Assembly: GCA_048498515.1 (NCBI GenBank)
Contig: JBEHXV010000002.1
Coordinates: 124,001 to 188,000 of the forward strand
Source of the DNA: UBA4416 sp048498515
GTDB lineage: Bacteria; Bacteroidota; Bacteroidia; B-17B0; Aurantibacillaceae
Reading direction: 5' to 3'
DNA: 64,000 nucleotides
Under the pieces are notes generated by a model that saw only the letters and a list, made by a program, of their open reading frames with translations, was not told the DNA's origin and did not search any database. Each line of letters opens with the position of its first letter. Position 1 is the first letter of the stretch. The translations under genes were made by a program, and so were the position numbers. This document shows positions 52,643 to 60,567 of this stretch, piece by piece.

Positions 52643-54460
52643 TTAATTAATTATGTCTCCCCTCAGGTCCCTGTATCGCTTCCGTGCATCTACCACATAA
52701 ATGCTGCCGGGATATTTGGTGAGCACTTCTTCATACAATTGTTTTGCTTTTTCCTTGTCGTTTAAAAAGCGTTCGTATAATTCGGCTTCCTTAAACAAGG
52801 CATCATCGCCATACAATTCGTTAGGATAAAACTCTACAATGTTCTGGTACATTTTTGCCGCTTCGGCATAGCGGTTGGTGTTTTTATAGATCTCCGCTTT
52901 TTTATAATAGATGTCATCGCCCAGGGTATGCTCGCTGAACAATGTGTTAATGCTATCGAGGCGGGCAATGGCCCTGTCGTACTGGTGTTGCAATACCAAT
53001 AGATCGGCCGAGGCAAACATGCTTAAAGGAGCGGCATTGGTATCAACACCAATGGCGTCGGTAATAACCAATGAAAGATCAAGCGCGTCGTTGGCAATGG
53101 TTTTTGTGGTAGCACCTTTCAATACATCGCACTGCGATTTGGCCCATTTAAAATCGGAGGCATAATAACTGAGCTTGGCATTTTTAAACTTGGCATTTTG
53201 GCCAACCACTTCGTACTTAAAATCTTTTTCAACCTGCGAGTAAAGCAAAGAGGCATCCCAGATATTACCTACCAGTAAGTTCATATCGCCCAGGTCAACT
53301 TTTATTTCAGCCAATGCATTCTTATCAAATGTATAGGCCGTTGTTACATCCTCCAGCGATTGAATGGCTTCCTGGGGTTTATCAAGATAATAAGCTTTTA
53401 GCAGGGCCGATTTTTTGATGAGAGGAAGAGAGAGGTTGCTGATGCCGTATTGTTTGAGAGCAGTTTCAATATTGGCTTCCAGTGCAAGGATCTCTTCTTT
53501 GGTGGGATTACTTTTGGTAGTAAGTTGCAAATAATTGGCATTGAGGCGCTCAATATTTGCAATGTCGTAATAGGGCATGTCCTTTCCTTTACTCATCACA
53601 TATTGGTAACATTTTTCGGCTACCACATAATTTTCGTTGCTTAGGCAAAGCTTGGCCAACTCCATCAGGCGGGTGCCATCTCCTTTCTCACGTTTATCGA
53701 GGGCTTTGTTTTGTACAAAGGAACCCTCAAAATCTTTTTGCTGGTTTTGCAGGAAGATCAGGAATTCGGAAAAAATAGTTTTATCGGGGTTTTTCTGAAT
53801 GCGTTTTTGCAGCTCCTGCTTCAGTAATGGATTGTTAAAGCCGCCGTTCTTATCGTCATAACCCAACGATTGCTGCAGGTTGGTTTGGGCGGTATACAGC
53901 TCGCTTTCCCTGAACTCAATAGCATCCAGGTACTCATTAATCATGGCTTTCAAATCGCCTTTCTTTTTATACAGATCGGCTATTTCATAATAATAAGGAT
54001 AGCTGGCCGACTCTTTCCGTCCTTTGCGGTAAACCTCCAGCGCGTAATCGTAGAGCTCCTCGGCTTCAAAGGTGTGTGCCAGTACAAACACATAGTTTTG
54101 CATTGGGATCAATTCTTTTACGGCTTTGTCGTATTGTTCCTTCTCTTTTTGAGGATTGTTCTGAAGCTTGTACAGGTTACCAAGCCATACATATAAATGA
54201 GAATTTTCCGGATTTCGCTTCAGCTGCTTTTTAATTACCTTTTCAGCTTTGCTGTAATCTTTTATTTCGGTGAGGCATTTAAAGTAATGGGTAAAATAAG
54301 CGTCGGGATTTTTATCGTATAATTTGTCAAAATACACAACAGCCTTATCAAACTCCTTGCGTTCGTAATACTGCATGGCCAGTTGTTCATCGTTATTTCG
54401 TTGTGCGGGGGCAACAAAACAACAAAACAATAAAAAGAAGATGGCACTTAATTTTTTCAA
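52643..54460 (-). CDS. Large exported TPR protein
   Basis: A 605-residue protein with signal peptide MKKLSAIFFLLFCCFVAPAQ. It is made of TPRs from start to end, for example AMQYYERKEFDKAVVYFDKLYD (about 28-50), ENSHLYVWLGNLYKLQNN, FVLAHTFEAEELYDYALEVY and, near the C-terminus, YKKAEIYKNTNRYAEAAKMY and LYEEVLTKYPGSIYVVDAR, which resembles BamD/YbgF-type repeats. It is not part of the module family at 43714-49861. The gene starts 3 bases after the lipoprotein gene's stop. A periplasmic assembly role is plausible. Confidence 0.88.
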   Translation of the reverse strand: MKKLSAIFFLLFCCFVAPAQRNNDEQLAMQYYERKEFDKAVVYFDKLYDKNPDAYFTHYFKCLTEIKDYSKAEKVIKKQLKRNPENSHLYVWLGNLYKLQNNPQKEKEQYDKAVKELIPMQNYVFVLAHTFEAEELYDYALEVYRKGRKESASYPYYYEIADLYKKKGDLKAMINEYLDAIEFRESELYTAQTNLQQSLGYDDKNGGFNNPLLKQELQKRIQKNPDKTIFSEFLIFLQNQQKDFEGSFVQNKALDKREKGDGTRLMELAKLCLSNENYVVAEKCYQYVMSKGKDMPYYDIANIERLNANYLQLTTKSNPTKEEILALEANIETALKQYGISNLSLPLIKKSALLKAYYLDKPQEAIQSLEDVTTAYTFDKNALAEIKVDLGDMNLLVGNIWDASLLYSQVEKDFKYEVVGQNAKFKNAKLSYYASDFKWAKSQCDVLKGATTKTIANDALDLSLVITDAIGVDTNAAPLSMFASADLLVLQHQYDRAIARLDSINTLFSEHTLGDDIYYKKAEIYKNTNRYAEAAKMYQNIVEFYPNELYGDDALFKEAELYERFLNDKEKAKQLYEEVLTKYPGSIYVVDARKRYRDLRGDIIN

Positions 54461-54463
54461 GAT

Positions 54464-55042
54464 CTATTTTTCGGTTTTTATAGGTAAGGGTGGCAAACTG
54501 CCATTGTTCAGTTTCTTCACAATTTCTTCTACAACAGGCGATGACTTTTCGTGGACGGCAAGGATCTTGCGAATGGATTCCGTATTCACTTTTAATTCTT
54601 CAATGATCTTTTCGGATTGCAGTTTCTCCGTATGAATGTATTCTACTGCCTCATCAATCTCCACACTTCCGTTTTTCAAATCGGTTGATAAATGATGAAG
54701 CTGGTTGATGGTTAAGCTTGCTTCTGCAAGCCACTTCGACCGATTGCTTAAATAGGCTTGTAAGCCCTCGCCAATACTACCCAAACTACTCAGGCTTAGC
54801 GCCTCTTCTTTCGATACAGTGTCCTTTAAATTGGCGTTAATGAACTGCGTGTAGGTTTGTTGCTTGATGTAAGCATTATACACAGCCACGCTATCAACTG
54901 TTTTGAAATTGCCAATAGCCTGTTCGACCACTACTTTCAAACTATCGAGTTCCTTTACATATTTCTCGTAGCCATGTGTGTTTTTGCAGGAAGCGCAAAA
55001 AACAGCCAGGCAACAAAGCAGTATAAAGGACAGGAGTTTCAT
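54464..55042 (-). CDS. Hypothetical helical lipoprotein
   Basis: A 192-residue protein whose signal peptide ends in a lipobox-like CASC (lipid-carrying Cys19). The mature part is predominantly helical and charged, with possible coiled coils (YEKYVKELDSLKVVVEQAIG, KLQSEKIIEELKVNTESIRK), ending in GSLPPLPIKTEK. No family recognised. It is directly upstream of the large TPR gene (3 bases), so the two products probably act together at the envelope. Confidence 0.8.
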   Translation of the reverse strand: MKLLSFILLCCLAVFCASCKNTHGYEKYVKELDSLKVVVEQAIGNFKTVDSVAVYNAYIKQQTYTQFINANLKDTVSKEEALSLSSLGSIGEGLQAYLSNRSKWLAEASLTINQLHHLSTDLKNGSVEIDEAVEYIHTEKLQSEKIIEELKVNTESIRKILAVHEKSSPVVEEIVKKLNNGSLPPLPIKTEK

Positions 55043-55114
55043 GATTAAAAATCAAATTTAAGTTTAAATGCGCAATAACAAAAGACCGCCCGGCATTAAA
55101 AGTCTTAAAAATCA

Positions 55115-56329
55115 CTAATGCGCGTCGGCTTTCTTAACGGCTTTAATGGCAATGATTAAACAGATAAGGGTGAGAAAGGCGCCCATCATGAAGGGTGCGC
55201 CGGCAAAGATAAACGGCCCGTCGTTACGGGTAAAATAATGAAACAGGCTGGTCATGAGCAAGGGGCCTATAATAGCGGTAAGGCTCATTAAGCTGGTGAG
55301 CACGCCTTGTATCTCACCCTGCTCGTTTGCCGGAACATGGTTCGAGATCATGCCCTGCACGGCCGGCATGCCAAGCCCGCCTAAAGCATACGGAACCATA
55401 AAGGCAAACATCATCCAACCTTCGGTAGCAAATGCAAAGGAAATAAAGCCAACCAGGTAAAACGTAAAACCTACAAAAATGGCTTTTGTTTCACCAATTT
55501 TCGGGATTACGATCCGTATCAATCCACCCTGTACAATAGCCACGGTAAGCCCCACAAAAGCAAGAGAGCTGCCTATAATGGCAGGGCCCCAGTTAAATTT
55601 ATACATGGTAATAAAGGTCCAGGTTGATTGTGCGGCGTGCCCGGCAATGCTTACCAGGAAAATAATGAGGATGAGTCCATAAATGTGTTTGTAGCGGTTT
55701 AAGTTAAGCAACATGCCCACCGGGTTTGCCCGTTTCCAGTCAAAAGCACGCCTGTTGGCCACAGCCAGCGATTCGGGCAGTACAAAAAAACCATACAAAG
55801 CGTTGAGCAAGGATAAACCCGCGGCAATTAAAAAAGGAACACGGGTGCCAAAACCTCCGAACAAACCCCCAATCAATGGACCTAAGATAAAGCCAACCCC
55901 AAAAGCTACGCCAATCATCCCAAAGTTCTGCGCTCTTTTTTCGGGCTCGCTCACATCGGCAATATAGGCCGAAGCAGTTGTGAAGCTGGCGCCCGAAATG
56001 CCGGCGATCATGCGACCTATAAATAACCAGAAAATACTTGGCGCTACGGCCAGGAAAATATAATCGACACCTAATCCCAAAAGCGACAGTAAAAGAACAG
56101 GCCTTCGGCCATAACGATCGCTCAGGCCGCCCAGCACGCTCGAAAACAGGAACTGCATCACAGCATACGCTACCGAGAGCCAGCCAAAATAAGTAGCCGC
56201 TTCGCTCACGCCACCGCCCGTCAACTCTTCAATGAGTTTTGGTGTTACCGGTATAATAATGCCTAAACCCGTGCAGTCAATGAGCATGGTAAGGAAGATA
56301 AACAATAAAGCATTTTTGTTTGGTTTCAT
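55115..56329 (-). CDS. Tet-type (TCR/Tet) MFS exporter
   Basis: A 404-residue inner-membrane protein with 12 spans. MLIDCTGLGIIIPVTPKLIEEL (helix 1) and GGLSDRYGRRPVLLLSLLG (motif A between helices 2 and 3) are the Tet-family hallmarks; ISGASFTTASAYIADVSEPE and GVAFGVGFILGPLIGG (motif C) also fit. Drug/proton antiport is the family function, but many chromosomal members are not resistance determinants, so tetracycline resistance should not be assumed. A 14-bp inverted repeat lies just upstream. Confidence 0.9.
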   Translation of the reverse strand: MKPNKNALLFIFLTMLIDCTGLGIIIPVTPKLIEELTGGGVSEAATYFGWLSVAYAVMQFLFSSVLGGLSDRYGRRPVLLLSLLGLGVDYIFLAVAPSIFWLFIGRMIAGISGASFTTASAYIADVSEPEKRAQNFGMIGVAFGVGFILGPLIGGLFGGFGTRVPFLIAAGLSLLNALYGFFVLPESLAVANRRAFDWKRANPVGMLLNLNRYKHIYGLILIIFLVSIAGHAAQSTWTFITMYKFNWGPAIIGSSLAFVGLTVAIVQGGLIRIVIPKIGETKAIFVGFTFYLVGFISFAFATEGWMMFAFMVPYALGGLGMPAVQGMISNHVPANEQGEIQGVLTSLMSLTAIIGPLLMTSLFHYFTRNDGPFIFAGAPFMMGAFLTLICLIIAIKAVKKADAH

Positions 56330-56351
56330 AGGGATGATGACGAATCAATTT

Positions 56352-56397
56352 ACGAATATACGAATCAATAAGATTAAAAGGGCATTCGTATATTCGT
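56352..56397. repeat. 14-bp inverted repeat in a divergent promoter region
   Basis: ACGAATATACGAAT (56352-56365) is perfectly inverted as ATTCGTATATTCGT (56384-56397), with further ATTCG-type units on both sides (ACGAATCAAT, ATCAATTCGT). It lies between the divergent exporter and permease genes. It could be an operator or a dispersed repeat. Confidence 0.75.
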
Positions 56398-56443
56398 ATC
56401 AATTCGTAATTATCCGTGTTGCAATTAGTCTTATCTTTATGCT

Positions 56444-57688
56444 GTGGTATTAACCTTATTAAAAGAGAGTATTGTATTTGCCTGGTTGGCCTTAATAGCC
56501 AACAAGCTCCGCACGTTTTTAAGCCTGCTGGGCATTACCATTGGCATCTTTGCCATTATTACTGTATTTACCATTGTTGATAGTTTGGAGCGGAACATCC
56601 GTGGTAGTGTGCAAAGCCTGGGCGATAATGTGGTGTTTGTGATGAAATGGCCCTGGACCTTTGGTCCCGATTATCCCTGGTGGAAGTACATTAACCGCCC
56701 GGTGCCGGTTTACAGTGAGCTGGCCGAGGTGCAGCGCAAATCAAAGAGCGCCGAAGCCATGGGTTTCAGGATTGGGACCCGTAAAATTTTAAAACAAAAG
56801 AACAATACCATCGAGAATGCCCTTGTTTCGGGCTGGTCATATGGTTACGGCCAGGTAAAAGCCTTTGATATTGTAGAAGGCCGCTATTTTAGGGAAGATG
56901 AGGCCGAAGGCGGCTATAATGTAGTGATATTGGGTAGCGCTATTGCCGACGGCTTGTTTCCCAATAATGAATACCCGATAGGAAAAACCATAAAAGTAGC
57001 GGGGCGTAATTGCAAAGTCATTGGCCTTTTTAAAAAGGAAGGCGAAAGTATGTTGGGCAATACCATGGATAACCAGGCTGTAGTGCCCTATAATTTTGCG
57101 CGCCTGCTCATGGATGTAAAATCGGAGAACAGCGATCCCTTTATTGCCGTAAAAGCAAAACCTGGTGTTACCAATGCGCAGCTCAAAGATGAGCTTACGG
57201 GCATTATGCGCAGCATACGCGGACTTAAACCTTTGGCCGATGATGATTTTGCTTTGAACGAAACCAACTTGTTAAGCAAGAATTTTGATAGCTTGTTTGA
57301 CATTGTGGGGATAGCGGGCGCCATTATAGGTGGCTTTTCCATTTTAGTGGGCGGCTTTGGCATTGCCAACATCATGTTTGTATCGGTAAGGGAACGCACT
57401 AATTTGATTGGGATCCAAAAGTCGTTGGGTGCAAAGAATTATTTTATTTTATCGCAGTTCTTATTTGAGGCTGTTTTTTTATCACTGATCGGAGGGGTGA
57501 TTGGTTTGCTGCTTATTTATGGGCTCACCTTACTGGCGGCGGGTTCCATTGATATGGCAATAACCCTTACCCGTTCCAATATTATTTTAGGATTAACCAT
57601 TTCGGTTCTCATTGGCATTATCAGCGGGTTCATTCCTGCTTATGGTGCCTCGCAGCTCGACCCGGTAGAGGCAATACGTACAAACTAA
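56444..57688 (+). CDS. MacB-like ABC transporter permease
   Basis: A 414-residue protein with one N-terminal span (LRTFLSLLGITIGIFAIITVF), a large periplasmic MacB core domain (about 50-275) and three C-terminal FtsX spans (GGFGIANIMFVSVRERTNLIGI, then two helices, ending in PAYGASQLDPVEAIRTN). The start is a GTG at 56444; a nearby ATG is out of frame. MacB-type systems use the motor to move substrates in the periplasm. No ABC ATPase gene is next to it, so the motor subunit must be elsewhere. The next gene overlaps by one base. Confidence 0.9.
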   Translation: MVLTLLKESIVFAWLALIANKLRTFLSLLGITIGIFAIITVFTIVDSLERNIRGSVQSLGDNVVFVMKWPWTFGPDYPWWKYINRPVPVYSELAEVQRKSKSAEAMGFRIGTRKILKQKNNTIENALVSGWSYGYGQVKAFDIVEGRYFREDEAEGGYNVVILGSAIADGLFPNNEYPIGKTIKVAGRNCKVIGLFKKEGESMLGNTMDNQAVVPYNFARLLMDVKSENSDPFIAVKAKPGVTNAQLKDELTGIMRSIRGLKPLADDDFALNETNLLSKNFDSLFDIVGIAGAIIGGFSILVGGFGIANIMFVSVRERTNLIGIQKSLGAKNYFILSQFLFEAVFLSLIGGVIGLLLIYGLTLLAAGSIDMAITLTRSNIILGLTISVLIGIISGFIPAYGASQLDPVEAIRTN

Positions 57689-58035
57689 TGGCAGCAGTAA
57701 AACGGCCACATATTATCACAGTTATTGCCAGCATGGGCATTTTAACCACCCTGTTTGCCTTTCCTATGATGTTCATCCCTTCCATTAAACGCATGGGCGA
57801 TTTTGTACCTATGACATTGGGGATCATTATTACGTTTCAGTTTGTGTCGTTTATTGGCATCTGGCATATGAAGCAATGGGGCGTGAGGCTGTTTATTATT
57901 GTATTTTCCATAAGGGTAGTTACCTTCATGCTTCTTGAATTGTACAATTTTCAGTTTTTTTATCATATCCTGTATTCTATTGTTTTCATTATTTTCTTTT
58001 TAATGCATTACCGCGAAATGGACAAAAATCTTTAA
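57688..58035 (+). CDS. Small four-helix membrane protein
   Basis: A 115-residue protein with four membrane spans (IITVIASMGILTTLFAFPMM, MTLGIIITFQFVSFIGIW, VRLFIIVFSIRVVTFMLL, HILYSIVFIIFFLMHY). It overlaps the permease stop by one base (TAATG), so it is coupled to that gene. No family recognised. Could be an accessory subunit of the transporter; this is only suggested by coupling. Confidence 0.75.
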   Translation: MAAVKRPHIITVIASMGILTTLFAFPMMFIPSIKRMGDFVPMTLGIIITFQFVSFIGIWHMKQWGVRLFIIVFSIRVVTFMLLELYNFQFFYHILYSIVFIIFFLMHYREMDKNL

Positions 58036-58127
58036 CAGTTTTTGGCTCATCTATCTCCTTAATTAATTGCCGGTTCATCGGGTTTATTTCCCAATTAATC
58101 TGAAATTCCAATTTAACCGTCAAATAG

Positions 58128-58161
58128 TTTTGTTTTTATCAAAAATTTAATTATATCTTTA
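58128..58161 (+). promoter_or_regulatory. Predicted recQ promoter
   Basis: TTTTG at 58128-58132, 21 bases, then TATCTTTA at 58154-58161 give a Bacteroidota-type -33/-7 pair with one mismatch in the -7 box. The recQ ATG follows after about 58 bases. The rest of the 184-base gap shows nothing else. Inference from consensus. Confidence 0.4.
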
Positions 58162-58219
58162 TATAGAAATTGAACAAAACCACTCACTCACTAAAACATA
58201 CACTTTAATCACTAAAAAC

Positions 58220-60427
58220 ATGGTTGCAGAAGTTGAAACATATAATTTACAGGAAACGTTAAAGGCTTTTTTTGGCTTTGATGGCTTCAAGGGGAACCAG
58301 GAAGCCATTATTAATAACATCCTGAATAAACAAGACACCTTTGTTATTATGCCAACCGGTGGCGGCAAATCGTTGTGCTACCAGCTGCCAGCCATTATGA
58401 GCGAAGGAACTGCCATTGTAGTATCGCCTTTAATTGCCCTGATGAAGAACCAGGTAGATGCTATTCGTGGGTTCAGTAATGAAACCGGGATTGCGCACTT
58501 CCTGAACTCCTCTTTAAATAAATCGGAAATAGCTACTGTAAAAAGGGACGTCTTATCCGGAAAAACCAAACTCTTATATGTAGCTCCTGAAACTTTAAAT
58601 AAGGAAGATAACGTGGAGTTCTTTTCCGAGTTCAAGATCTCTTTCTTTGCTATTGACGAAGCGCATTGTATCTCGGAGTGGGGGCACGATTTCCGTCCTG
58701 AATACCGCCGCTTGCGCCCTATTATTGATAAACTGGGCTCGGTACCGGTAATGGCTTTAACCGCTACCGCTACACCAAAAGTTCAGCAGGATATTCAAAA
58801 GAACTTAGGCATGTTAAGTGCCAACCTGTTTAAATCATCGTTTAACCGTACCAACTTATATTACGAGGTAAGGGCCAAACAAAATGTAGTTACCGAGATC
58901 ATTAAATATGCCAAGCAAAATACCGGCAAATCGGGTATTGTATATTGCCTGAGCCGTAAAAAGGTGGAGGAAGTAGCACAGGCCCTGTTGGTTAACGGCA
59001 TTAAAGCGGCGCCTTACCATGCCGGTTTGGATGCTAAAGAACGTGCCAAAACCCAGGATGGCTTTTTGATGGAGGATATTGATGTAATTGTAGCCACTAT
59101 TGCCTTTGGGATGGGGATTGATAAACCGGATGTACGTTATGTCATTCATCACGACATTCCAAAATCGCTGGAAGGCTACTACCAGGAAACCGGCCGTGCC
59201 GGTCGTGATGGTGGCGAAGGGAACTGCCTTACATTTTACAGTTACGATGACATCATGAAGCTGGAAAAGTTCATGAAAGATAAACCGGTGAACGAACAGG
59301 AAATTGGAAAACAAATGTTGTCGGAAACGGCTTCTTTTGCCGAAACCTCTTCCTGCCGCCGAAAATTCATCCTGCATTATTTTGGCGAAGAGTTCAACGA
59401 TGCCAAATGCAACGAGATGTGCGACAACTGCCGCCATCCGAAACAAAAATTCGAAGCGCAGGACGACTTGTTGCTGGCCATTAAAGCCGTAAAAGAAAGC
59501 AAAGAGAAACATAAGGTGAAGGACGTTATCAATATCCTGATGGGTGTGTTAACGGCTACCGGAAAATCATACAAGCACAATGAGCTCAAAACATGGGGCG
59601 AAGGCGTGGAGCATGATAAGGACGATAAATTCTGGAATGCGGTAATGCGCCAGGCTATTGTGAATGGTTTCTTTGCCAAGGATATTGAGAATTACGGACT
59701 GGTGAAGATCACCGATAAAGGAAAAGAATTCTTAAAAAGCCCGTACAGCATTAAATTTACACGAGATAACGATTTCAGTAACGCCGAAAGCGACAGCGAT
59801 GAGGACATTGTGGGCGGAAAAGGCGCGCATAGTACCGATGAGGTGTTGTATGCCATGCTGAAGGACCTTACCAAAAAAATTGCCAAGCAAAACAATTTAC
59901 CACCATACGTTATTTTCCAGGAAACATCGTTAGAGGAAATGTCAACCAACTATCCGATTACGATGGAAGAGATGCAAAAAATTACCGGTGTTGGGGCAGG
60001 TAAGGCTGCTAAATATGGCAAGCCATTCCTGGAGGTGATTAAAAAACATGTGGAAGAGAATGAGATTGAACGTCCGAGCGACATGGTTATCAAATCGGTA
60101 GTTAACAAATCGGGCCTCAAAGTGTTCATTATCCAAAATATCGACCGCAAGGTGAGTCTTGAAGACATGGCAAAAAACAAGAGCCTTAAAATGGATGACT
60201 TGTTAACGGAAATTGAAACCATTGTTCACTCCGGTACAAAAGTAAATATCAATTACTACATCGATCAGGTGATTGATGAAGATAAGAAAGATGAGATTTA
60301 TGAATGCCTGCGCGAAGCAGAAACAGACGATATCAATGCCATTTTGAAAGAATTGGGCGAAGACGAATACAGCGAGGAAGAAGTAAGGCTAATGCGCATT
60401 AAGTTCATTAGCGAATTCGGAAACTAA
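58220..60427 (+). CDS. recQ: ATP-dependent DNA helicase RecQ
   Basis: 3'-5' DNA helicase of recombination and fork repair, 735 residues. Walker A is MPTGGGKSLCYQ with Lys50. DEAH box IDEAHCISEWGHDFRP is at 145-160. Motif V/VI is visible in ATIAFGMGIDKPDVRYVIHH and QETGRAGRDG. The zinc-binding region has SSCRRKFILHYFGEEF and CNEMCDNC. A winged-helix RQC domain follows, then an HRDC-like region (MEEMQKITGVGAGKAAKYG) and a C-terminal extension common in Bacteroidota. Single gene with its own promoter and terminator. The integrated element lies directly downstream but does not interrupt it. Confidence 0.97.
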   Translation: MVAEVETYNLQETLKAFFGFDGFKGNQEAIINNILNKQDTFVIMPTGGGKSLCYQLPAIMSEGTAIVVSPLIALMKNQVDAIRGFSNETGIAHFLNSSLNKSEIATVKRDVLSGKTKLLYVAPETLNKEDNVEFFSEFKISFFAIDEAHCISEWGHDFRPEYRRLRPIIDKLGSVPVMALTATATPKVQQDIQKNLGMLSANLFKSSFNRTNLYYEVRAKQNVVTEIIKYAKQNTGKSGIVYCLSRKKVEEVAQALLVNGIKAAPYHAGLDAKERAKTQDGFLMEDIDVIVATIAFGMGIDKPDVRYVIHHDIPKSLEGYYQETGRAGRDGGEGNCLTFYSYDDIMKLEKFMKDKPVNEQEIGKQMLSETASFAETSSCRRKFILHYFGEEFNDAKCNEMCDNCRHPKQKFEAQDDLLLAIKAVKESKEKHKVKDVINILMGVLTATGKSYKHNELKTWGEGVEHDKDDKFWNAVMRQAIVNGFFAKDIENYGLVKITDKGKEFLKSPYSIKFTRDNDFSNAESDSDEDIVGGKGAHSTDEVLYAMLKDLTKKIAKQNNLPPYVIFQETSLEEMSTNYPITMEEMQKITGVGAGKAAKYGKPFLEVIKKHVEENEIERPSDMVIKSVVNKSGLKVFIIQNIDRKVSLEDMAKNKSLKMDDLLTEIETIVHSGTKVNINYYIDQVIDEDKKDEIYECLREAETDDINAILKELGEDEYSEEEVRLMRIKFISEFGN

Positions 60428-60452
60428 TTTGTTTTTATATTTTTGTTTTAAG

Positions 60453-60480
60453 AGCCGTTCTTTTTTGAGCGGCTTTTTTA
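60453..60480 (+). terminator. recQ terminator
   Basis: AGCCGTTC (60453-60460) and GAGCGGCT (60467-60474) form an 8-bp stem with one G-T pair, followed by TTTTTTA. It is 26 bases after the recQ stop. Confidence 0.85.
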
Positions 60481-60493
60481 TGTGATAAAGTTT

Positions 60494-60567
60494 CTGTCAC
60501 TTCGAGCGGAGTCGAGAAGTGTTCTTATTTAAGCTTCCTTTTGGTTCTCGACTCCGCTCGAACTGAG
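60494..60567. repeat. GTCACTTCGAG-type inverted repeat, copy 3, at the element edge
   Basis: CTGTCACTTCGAGCGGAGTC and its imperfect mirror GACTCCGCTCGAACTGAG bound the element. It is the third member of the family at 45623 and 52524, both of which lie among core genes. The stop codon (60525) and last ~15 codons of the serine recombinase lie inside it, so it probably marks the chromosome-element junction. Confidence 0.8.

Noticed and set aside
55115..56329. Acquired tetracycline-resistance gene
   Set aside because: The Tet-family motifs are real, but base composition and surroundings are those of a core gene, with no mobile DNA next to it; drug resistance cannot be claimed.
58856..59512. Minus-strand frame of 218 codons opposite recQ
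   Set aside because: It covers essential RecQ helicase motifs and has a Phe/His-rich composition typical of antisense frames.
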